Origin: Pseudomonas sediminis
Lineage (GTDB): Bacteria; Pseudomonadota; Gammaproteobacteria; Pseudomonadales; Pseudomonadaceae
DNA: 64,000 nt
Reading direction: 5' to 3'
Assembly (NCBI RefSeq): GCF_002741105.1
Contig: NZ_NIQU01000001.1
Coordinates: 1,148,236-1,212,235 of the forward strand
The position numbers were made by a program, and so were the translations under genes. Below, piece after piece: positions 54,941-64,000 of the stretch. Every line of letters starts with the position of its first letter. The first letter of the stretch is position 1. The notes beneath the pieces are model-generated. The model worked only from the letters and a program-made list of their open reading frames with translations. It did not search any database and was not told the origin of the DNA.

Positions 54941-56305
54941 ATGGTCAAAGAAACCGAAATCAAACTGCGCGTCAGTCGTAACACCCTGGCAGCCCTGCGC
55001 GAACACCCACTGCTGAAGAAGCGCAACAAGAGTGGCTGGCAGCGCGGCGAACTGTTCAACCAGTACTACGACACGCCGGACCGCGACCTGGCAAGCGCCA
55101 AGGTCGCCCTGCGCCTGCGCCGTGACGGCGAGCAGTTTATTCAGACGCTGAAGAGCCGTGGCCAGAGCGTCGCCGGACTGTCCGAGCGAAACGAGTGGGA
55201 CTGGTACCTGAGCAAGGCCAAGCTCGACCTGAAAAAACTTGATGACACGTGCTGGCCAGCCAGCCTGGCCGAGCTGGACAAGAAAACCCTGCAGCCGCTG
55301 TTCACCACCGACTTCGTCCGCGAAAAGGCCGAAATCGCCTGGGGTCGCGGCAAGGCCAAGGTGGTCATCGAGGCCGCGCTGGATCTGGGCAAGGTCATCG
55401 CCGGCGAGGGCGAAGAAGAGATTTGCGAGCTGGAGCTGGAACTGCGCCAGGGCGAACCTGCTGCGCTGCTGGAGCTGGCCTGCGAGCTGGCCGCCGAACT
55501 GCCGCTGATGCCTTGCGACATCAGCAAAGCCGAGCGTGGCTATCGCCTGTTCGATGCTGGCAGTTACAGCCTGAGCCTGCCGGCACCCGCCTTGACGCCC
55601 GAAATGAGCCTGGACGACGCCTTCGCCGCACTCGCCTGGCACCTGCTCGGCGCCAGCCAGCGTCTGGCCGAGCAGTATCGCTGGAACGGCCATTGGAGCC
55701 TGCTGCAGCAATGGCTGGAGCAACTGATCGACCTGCGCGCCCTGCTCGCCAGCCTTGGCCAGGCCGCACCACGCGCCAGCTCGCGTGAGTTGCGCGAAGC
55801 ACTCGATGCCCTGCTCGACGATTGGCGCCCGCGTCTGGCTGCTGGCCAGGACGACGACAGCATGCGGCGCAATTCTCCGGCGCTGTTCGCCGCCGAGCTC
55901 GACGGCTGTCGCTGGGGTCTGCTGTCGCTGAAACTGTCGCACTGGCTGCTGCAACGCAGCTGGACGACAGAGCGCAACAATCGAGGCAACCGCCAAGGCA
56001 ATGCCGCGCTGGGCAATTGGCTGCCGACTCTGTTGGCAGAAGAAGGCGCGGCTCTGCAACTGCGCCGCTACCAGCAGCAACCGGAGGATCTGGCCGAACA
56101 GATGCCGCGCCTGGAACGCCTGCTGGTCTGGCTGCGCCTGGCGCGCGGCGTGCTGGAAGTGCCCGAGGTCGACCGCCTGTATGGCGAGCTGAACAAGCTC
56201 TACGAACTGGCGCAGCAGGACCTGGACGACGAGCAGCGTCAGCTGCGCGCGACTCAGACGCAGATCGTGAACAGCCTCAAGGCCTGGAAGGCGTTGGTGA
56301 AATAG
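54941..56305 (+). CDS. CYTH-CHAD inorganic triphosphatase-like protein
   Basis: A 454-residue protein. The CYTH domain (about 1-200) begins MVKETEIKLRV with the ExExK motif (Glu4, Glu6, Lys8) and continues through QYYDTPDRDLASAKVALRLRRDG and VIEAALDLGKVIAGEGEEEICELELEL. Proteins of this type hydrolyse triphosphate. The C-terminal region (about 215-454) is a CHAD-like helical domain that binds polyphosphate in other proteins; it has few conserved His here. The gene lies opposite the phosphate-transporter pair, fitting phosphate metabolism. ATG 54941 is used. Confidence 0.9.
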   Translation: MVKETEIKLRVSRNTLAALREHPLLKKRNKSGWQRGELFNQYYDTPDRDLASAKVALRLRRDGEQFIQTLKSRGQSVAGLSERNEWDWYLSKAKLDLKKLDDTCWPASLAELDKKTLQPLFTTDFVREKAEIAWGRGKAKVVIEAALDLGKVIAGEGEEEICELELELRQGEPAALLELACELAAELPLMPCDISKAERGYRLFDAGSYSLSLPAPALTPEMSLDDAFAALAWHLLGASQRLAEQYRWNGHWSLLQQWLEQLIDLRALLASLGQAAPRASSRELREALDALLDDWRPRLAAGQDDDSMRRNSPALFAAELDGCRWGLLSLKLSHWLLQRSWTTERNNRGNRQGNAALGNWLPTLLAEEGAALQLRRYQQQPEDLAEQMPRLERLLVWLRLARGVLEVPEVDRLYGELNKLYELAQQDLDDEQRQLRATQTQIVNSLKAWKALVK

Positions 56306-56325
56306 CGGCTGGGCGCTCACAACCT

Positions 56326-56349
56326 TCGCGGCTGAAGCCGCTCCTACAG
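56326..56349. repeat. Half REP after the CYTH-CHAD gene
   Basis: TCGCGGCTGAAGCCGCTCCTACAG is the right arm of the REP type. The opposite arm is missing. Confidence 0.55.
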
Positions 56350-56383
56350 ATCGCGGTACAACGCCCCGATCAGTGGCACCATG

Positions 56384-56411
56384 AAAAACGGGCCCCGCGG
56401 GGCCCGTTTTT
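56384..56411. terminator. Bidirectional rho-independent terminator
   Basis: AAAAACGGGCCCC followed by GC and GGGGCCCGTTTTT: a 9-bp GC-rich stem flanked by A5 on one side and T5 on the other, so it works in both directions. It separates the CYTH-CHAD gene and the convergent spuH gene, terminating the spu operon. Confidence 0.92.
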
Positions 56412-56427
56412 GCTTTCAGCCAGACGC

Positions 56428-57306
56428 TTAGTTGCTGCGACGGCTGTCTACGACCTGCTGCCAGGACGGATTGGTGGTCTCGTCCATGGCCTGCTGCATG
56501 GCCTTCTTGCGCTTTTCCTCGGCCCGATGGGCGAAGAACCAGGCCAGGAAAGTGGCGAACGACACCGCCAGCAGGATCAGGCTGGCCACGGCGTTGATCT
56601 CCGGTTTAACCCCCAGGCGCACGGCAGAGAAGATCTCCATCGGCAGAGTGGTCGAGCCCGGACCGGAGACGAAGCTGGCCAGAACCAGATCGTCCAGCGA
56701 CAGAGCGAAGGACATCATCGCACCCGCTGCCAGCGACGGCGCGATCATCGGTACGGTGATCAGGAAGAACACCTTCCACGGCCGTGCGCCCAGGTCCATG
56801 GCCGCCTCTTCGATGGACATGTCCAGCTCACGCAGACGCGACGACACCACCACCGCCACATAGGCAGAGCAGAAGGTGGTGTGAGCGATCCAGATGGTGG
56901 TCATGCCGCGCTGCATCGGCCAGCCGATCAGTTGCGCCATCAGCACGAACAGCAGCAGCAGGGACAGACCGGTGATCACTTCCGGCATCACCAGCGGTGC
57001 AGTGACCAGGCCACCGAACAGGGTACGCCCCTTGAAGTGGGTGATGCGGGTCAGCACGAAGGCCGCCAGGGTGCCCAGCGCCACCGCCGCGATGGCGGTG
57101 TAGCAGGCGATTTCCAGCGAGCGCATCACCGAGTTCATCAGCTGGGTGTTATCCAGCAGGCCGACATACCACTTCACCGACCAGCCGCCCCACACCGTTA
57201 CCAGCCGTGAGGCGTTGAACGAGTAGATGACCAGAATGACCATCGGCAGGTAGATGAAGATCAGACCGGCCCAGAGCATGATGCTGGAGAAACTGAAACG
57301 CTTCAT
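56428..57306 (-). CDS. spuH: Spermidine/putrescine ABC permease SpuH (PotI-like)
   Basis: A 292-residue inner-membrane permease with six hydrophobic segments. The ABC permease EAA loop is EEAAMDLGARPWKVFFLITVPMIAPSL. It starts MKRFSFSSIMLWAGLIFIYLPMVILVIYSFN and has the PotC/PotI signature. It forms the transport channel together with SpuG. The start overlaps the spuG stop by four bases, so it is the last gene of the operon. Confidence 0.95.
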   Translation of the reverse strand: MKRFSFSSIMLWAGLIFIYLPMVILVIYSFNASRLVTVWGGWSVKWYVGLLDNTQLMNSVMRSLEIACYTAIAAVALGTLAAFVLTRITHFKGRTLFGGLVTAPLVMPEVITGLSLLLLFVLMAQLIGWPMQRGMTTIWIAHTTFCSAYVAVVVSSRLRELDMSIEEAAMDLGARPWKVFFLITVPMIAPSLAAGAMMSFALSLDDLVLASFVSGPGSTTLPMEIFSAVRLGVKPEINAVASLILLAVSFATFLAWFFAHRAEEKRKKAMQQAMDETTNPSWQQVVDSRRSN

Positions 57307-58211
57307 GGGCGGCCCTCCAACTCTTTAGCTTGGTTACGGTTAAAGAGGATGATGGGCACGATCAGGATCGCCAGCATCACCACCGCCAGGGCGGACGCTA
57401 CAGGCCAGTCGCGGTTGTTGAAGAACTCCTGCCACAGCACCTTGCCGATCATCAGGGTCTCCGGGCCGCCAAGCAGTTCGGGGATGACGAACTCGCCGAC
57501 CACCGGAATGAACACCAGCATGGAGCCGGCGATGATGCCGTTCTTCGACAGCGGCACGGTGATCTTCCAGAAGTTGTTGAAATTACTCGAACCCAGATCG
57601 GAGGCGGCCTCCAGCAGGCTGAGGTCGTGCTTCACCAGGTTGGCGTAGAGCGGCAGGATCATGAACGGCAGGTAGGAATACACGACGCCGATATAGACCG
57701 CGATGTTGGTGTTGAGGATCTGCAGCGGCGTATCGATCAGGCCAATGCCCATCAGCAGGCTGTTGAGCAGACCGTTGTTGCCGAGAATGCCCATCCAGGC
57801 GTAGACGCGGATCAGGATCGCGGTCCAGGTCGGCATCATGATCAGCAGCAACAGCACGGTTTGCTGCGACTTCGGCGCACGAGCGATGGCGTAGGCCATC
57901 GGGTAGCCGATCAGCAGGCACAGCAGGGTGCTGAACAACGCAACCTTCAACGAACCGAGGTAGGCCGACAGATACAGCGCATCCTCGGTGAGGAAGATGT
58001 AGTTGCCGAAGTTCAGCAACAGCGTCAGCTTGTTATCCGCCCACTCGTAGATTTCCGTGTAGGGCGGGATCGCCACGTCGGCCTCGGCGAAGCTGATCTT
58101 CAGCACGATGACGAACGGCAGCAGGAAGAACATGAACAGCCAGAGGAACGGGATGCCGATAACGGCATGCCGCCCACTGGGCAGATAGCGCGCCAGTTTG
58201 CTCGGTTTCAT
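57303..58211 (-). CDS. spuG: Spermidine/putrescine ABC permease SpuG (PotH-like)
   Basis: A 302-residue permease with six hydrophobic segments. The EAA loop is LLEAASDLGSSNFNNFWKITVPLSKNGII. It pairs with SpuH. Its start overlaps the spuF stop by four bases. The N-terminal IPFLWLFMFFLLPFVIVLKISFAEADVAIPPYTE is typical of PotB/PotH. Confidence 0.95.
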   Translation of the reverse strand: MKPSKLARYLPSGRHAVIGIPFLWLFMFFLLPFVIVLKISFAEADVAIPPYTEIYEWADNKLTLLLNFGNYIFLTEDALYLSAYLGSLKVALFSTLLCLLIGYPMAYAIARAPKSQQTVLLLLIMMPTWTAILIRVYAWMGILGNNGLLNSLLMGIGLIDTPLQILNTNIAVYIGVVYSYLPFMILPLYANLVKHDLSLLEAASDLGSSNFNNFWKITVPLSKNGIIAGSMLVFIPVVGEFVIPELLGGPETLMIGKVLWQEFFNNRDWPVASALAVVMLAILIVPIILFNRNQAKELEGRP

Positions 58212-59362
58212 GATTGCAGTACCACGCCGCTGTCGTCTTCCCAGTACACCACTACCGGGTCGTCCCAGGTCGGACGCTTACCACGGCGCTCGGCGTTGGC
58301 GATGAAGCACTGCACGATCTGCCCGGACGTGAGTTTGACGTGGTACACCGAGTGGCCGCCCAGGTAGGCGATGTCGTGCACGTGGCCACGGCTCCAGTTG
58401 TATTCGGGGTGCTCGTGGTCTTCCGGCAGCGCGGTGGCCATCAGCAGCTTCTCGGGGCGCAGGGCGTAGCTGACGGACTTGTTCTCGGCGCGAGTACTGA
58501 CGCCGTGGCCAATGTAGATTGGCTTGTCCAGTTGCGGGCAGTCGATGATCGCGTGGTCGACCTCGTCGGTGGTGATCTGGCCGTCAAACAGGTTGACGTT
58601 GCCGATGAACTCGCACACCAGGCGACTGGTTGGCGTCTCGTAGATATCGATCGGGCTGCCGGTCTGGGCGATCCAGCCCAGGTGCATGATGGCGATGCGC
58701 TGGGCCATGGTCATGGCCTCTTCCTGGTCGTGGGTCACCATCACGCAGGTCACGCCGACGCGCTCGATGATCTCCACCAGTTCCAGTTGCATCTGCGAAC
58801 GCAGCTTCTTGTCCAGCGCGCCCATCGGCTCGTCGAGCAGCAGCAGCTTGGGACGCTTGGCCAGCGAGCGAGCCAGGGCCACGCGCTGGCGCTGGCCACC
58901 GGAAAGCTGGTGCGGCTTGCGCTTGGCGTACTGGGTCATGTGCACCAGCTTGAGCATCTCGGCCACGCGCTCGTCGATCTCGGCCTTGGGCAGCTTGTCC
59001 TGCTGCAGGCCGAAGGCGATGTTCTGCGCCACGGTCATGTGCGGGAACAGCGCGTAGGACTGGAACATCATGTTGATCGGCCGCTGGTACGGCGGCATGT
59101 CGGTGATGTCGACGCCATCGAGGATGATGCGCCCTTCGGTCGGCCGCTCGAAGCCGGCGAGCATGCGCAGCAGGGTCGACTTACCGGAGCCGGAGCCACC
59201 CAGCAGGGCGAAGATCTCGCCCTTGTTGATGGTCAACGAGACGTCGTCGACGGCCACGGTCTCGTCGAACTTCTTGGTCACCCGATCGATCTTGACCAGC
59301 ACCTCTTTCGGTGTCTGATCCCCCTCGAGGGCTTTTTTGTAGGCGCTGGAGGCAACAGCCAT
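58208..59362 (-). CDS. spuF: Polyamine ABC transporter ATPase SpuF (PotG-like)
   Basis: A 384-residue ATPase with Walker A GGSGSGKST, signature LSGGQRQRVALARSLA, Walker B LLLLDEPMGALD, and switch His in VTHDQEEA. The C-terminal OB domain (about 260-384) includes ALRPEKLLMATALPEDHEHPEYNWSRG. It drives import of polyamines delivered by the binding proteins upstream. It is followed directly by spuG; the gap to the receptor gene before it is 53 bases. Confidence 0.96.
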   Translation of the reverse strand: MAVASSAYKKALEGDQTPKEVLVKIDRVTKKFDETVAVDDVSLTINKGEIFALLGGSGSGKSTLLRMLAGFERPTEGRIILDGVDITDMPPYQRPINMMFQSYALFPHMTVAQNIAFGLQQDKLPKAEIDERVAEMLKLVHMTQYAKRKPHQLSGGQRQRVALARSLAKRPKLLLLDEPMGALDKKLRSQMQLELVEIIERVGVTCVMVTHDQEEAMTMAQRIAIMHLGWIAQTGSPIDIYETPTSRLVCEFIGNVNLFDGQITTDEVDHAIIDCPQLDKPIYIGHGVSTRAENKSVSYALRPEKLLMATALPEDHEHPEYNWSRGHVHDIAYLGGHSVYHVKLTSGQIVQCFIANAERRGKRPTWDDPVVVYWEDDSGVVLQS

Positions 59363-59415
59363 TTAGGAAAACTCCCGGAAGATTGTGCCCGACCCCTGCG
59401 GCCGGGCAGGAACGA

Positions 59416-62927
<3,512 letters not shown>

Positions 62928-62965
62928 TCATGGCACCGCTGACAACTTTCCGTGACTGCGGGCTT

Positions 62966-64000
62966 TCAGACCGACAGGTCACGCAGGGTCAGATCCAGGC
63001 ACTTGCGTGCTTTCTCTACCAGCTCATCCACTTCCGCCTGACTGATCACCAGAGGCGGCGCAATGATCATGGTGTCGCCCACGGCGCGCATGATCAGACC
63101 GTTGTTGAAACAGTGGCCGCGGCAGATCATGCCTACCGCCTTGTCACCCGGATAACGTGTGCGCGTCGCTTTGTCCTGCACCAACTCGATGGCACCAAGC
63201 ATGCCGACGCCGCGTACTTCGCCCACCAGCGGGTGATCCGCCAGCTCACGTAGACGACGCTGCAAATACGGTGCCGTTTCTGCCTTCACCCGCTCGACGA
63301 TGCCTTCTTCCTTGAGAATGCGCAGGTTTTCCAGGCCCACCGCCGCTGCCACCGGATGACCGGAATAGGTGAAGCCGTGGTTGAAATCGCCATGCGCTTC
63401 GATCACTTCGAACACCTTGTCACTGACGATCAGCCCGCCCATCGGCACGTAGCCGCTGGTGAGGCCCTTGGCTATGGTCATCAGATCAGGCTTGAGGTCG
63501 TAGTACTGGCTGCCGAACCATTCGCCGGTACGGCCGAAGCCGCAGATCACTTCGTCAGCCACGAACAGGATGTCGTACTTGGCGAGGATTTCCTTGATGC
63601 GCGGCCAGTAGGTTTCCGGCGGGATGATCACGCCCCCGGCGCCCTGGATCGGCTCGGCAATGAACGCTGCAACGTTGCCTTCGCCCAGTTCGAGAATCTT
63701 CTTCTCCAGCTGGTCGGCAGCCCAGATACCAAACTCTTCCGGCGATTGATCGCCGCCCTCGCCGAACCAGTAAGGCTGCGGGATATGAGCGATGCCGGGG
63801 ATCGGCAGGTCGCCCTGCTCGTGCATGAATTTCATCCCACCGAGGCTAGCCCCGGCCACGGTGGAGCCGTGGTAACCGTTGTCGCGGCCGATGATGATTT
63901 TCTTGTTCGGCTGGCCTTTGCATGCCCAGTAGTGGCGCACCAGACGCAGCATGGTGTCATTGCCTTCCGAACCCGAACCGGTGAAGAACACGTGGTTCAT
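62966..64000 (-). CDS. spuC: Polyamine:pyruvate aminotransferase SpuC (partial, C-terminal part)
   Basis: A class III PLP aminotransferase whose 5' end lies beyond the window; 344 residues are visible, beginning within MNHVFFTGSGSEGNDTMLRLVRHYW. The family segments are FIAEPIQGAGGVIIPPETYWPRI, VADEVICGFGRTGEWFG (the cofactor Asp in ADEV) and the Schiff-base Lys in LMTIAKGLTSGYVPMG. It transaminates putrescine and related polyamines, starting their catabolism. About 110 residues are missing. The gene is upstream of spuD in the operon. Confidence 0.94.
   Translation of the reverse strand: MNHVFFTGSGSEGNDTMLRLVRHYWACKGQPNKKIIIGRDNGYHGSTVAGASLGGMKFMHEQGDLPIPGIAHIPQPYWFGEGGDQSPEEFGIWAADQLEKKILELGEGNVAAFIAEPIQGAGGVIIPPETYWPRIKEILAKYDILFVADEVICGFGRTGEWFGSQYYDLKPDLMTIAKGLTSGYVPMGGLIVSDKVFEVIEAHGDFNHGFTYSGHPVAAAVGLENLRILKEEGIVERVKAETAPYLQRRLRELADHPLVGEVRGVGMLGAIELVQDKATRTRYPGDKAVGMICRGHCFNNGLIMRAVGDTMIIAPPLVISQAEVDELVEKARKCLDLTLRDLSV

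Noticed and set aside
54926..56320. A 464-codon minus-strand frame across the CYTH-CHAD gene
   Set aside because: It covers the whole sense gene in the antisense frame, is Gln/Ala/Leu-rich without motifs, and the sense frame has the ExExK signature.

Overview
This is a 64 kb piece of a high-GC gammaproteobacterial chromosome, almost certainly Pseudomonas. Nearly every gene has a close counterpart in P. aeruginosa, including a pilG / gshB / tonB / algH / ruvX / pyrR / pyrB / pyrC' block, the FabY ketosynthase, an AmgRS two-component system and the Spu polyamine operon. Codon use, REP-like palindromes and gene order point to the P. mendocina / P. oleovorans side of the genus, but that is inference. 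It is dense, ordinary core chromosome. I see no rRNA, tRNA, CRISPR array, prophage or insertion sequence.

Layout. (1) 1-6.3 kb: start of pilG (minus), then a plus-strand run: glutathione synthetase, a TonB-like protein, AlgH/YqgE, RuvX/YqgF, and the pyrimidine genes pyrR-pyrB-pyrC', where pyrC' encodes a dihydroorotase-like subunit without its metal ligands. (2) 6.5-16.1 kb: fabY, cysQ-nudE, a YrfG-type HAD nucleotidase, a BON-LysM protein, a LysR regulator, fdhD with a YdeP-type molybdopterin oxidoreductase, and a secreted glycine-zipper protein with a His/Lys tail. (3) 16-26.6 kb, mostly minus strand: a GDYXXLXY / DUF2157 membrane pair, a thioesterase, an iron alcohol dehydrogenase, an acyl-CoA dehydrogenase / 3-hydroxyacyl-CoA dehydrogenase pair opposite a LysR regulator, a transporter, a Tat-exported aldo/keto reductase and a 55-residue orphan protein. 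(4) 27-30.4 kb: a four-gene MCE lipid-transport cassette whose permease carries an N-terminal STAS domain. (5) 30.4-39.2 kb: an atypical RecQ-family helicase, pckA, hslO, a PAP2 phosphatase, hslR and rimB-rimK-ldcA. (6) 39.2-45.2 kb: amgR-amgS followed on the same strand by a 1253-residue membrane protein with MASE1, LOV, PAS, GGDEF and EAL domains. (7) 45.3-56.3 kb: tex, a PaaI-type thioesterase, gshA, a small RMF-like protein, argE-argA, a PiT phosphate transporter with its PhoU-like partner, and a CYTH-CHAD triphosphatase. (8) 56.4-64 kb: the polyamine operon, read on the minus strand as spuC (5' end outside the window), three different polyamine-binding proteins, then the ATPase and two permeases.

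How the parts work together. Glutathione synthesis is split between gshB at the left and gshA at the centre. The pyr genes give an aspartate transcarbamoylase built with a non-catalytic pyrC' partner. The spu genes import and begin to catabolise polyamines through one ABC core and several receptors. pit and its PhoU-like partner form a low-affinity phosphate module beside a triphosphatase gene. AmgRS handles envelope stress and may share a transcript with the light-sensing cyclic-di-GMP protein.

The strongest leads are the LOV-type cyclic-di-GMP protein, the third Spu receptor with an altered gate motif, the RecQ-like helicase with a large insert before its zinc site, an RccR-like inverted repeat in the pckA leader, and two families of palindromic repeats, one of which sits between amgR and amgS.
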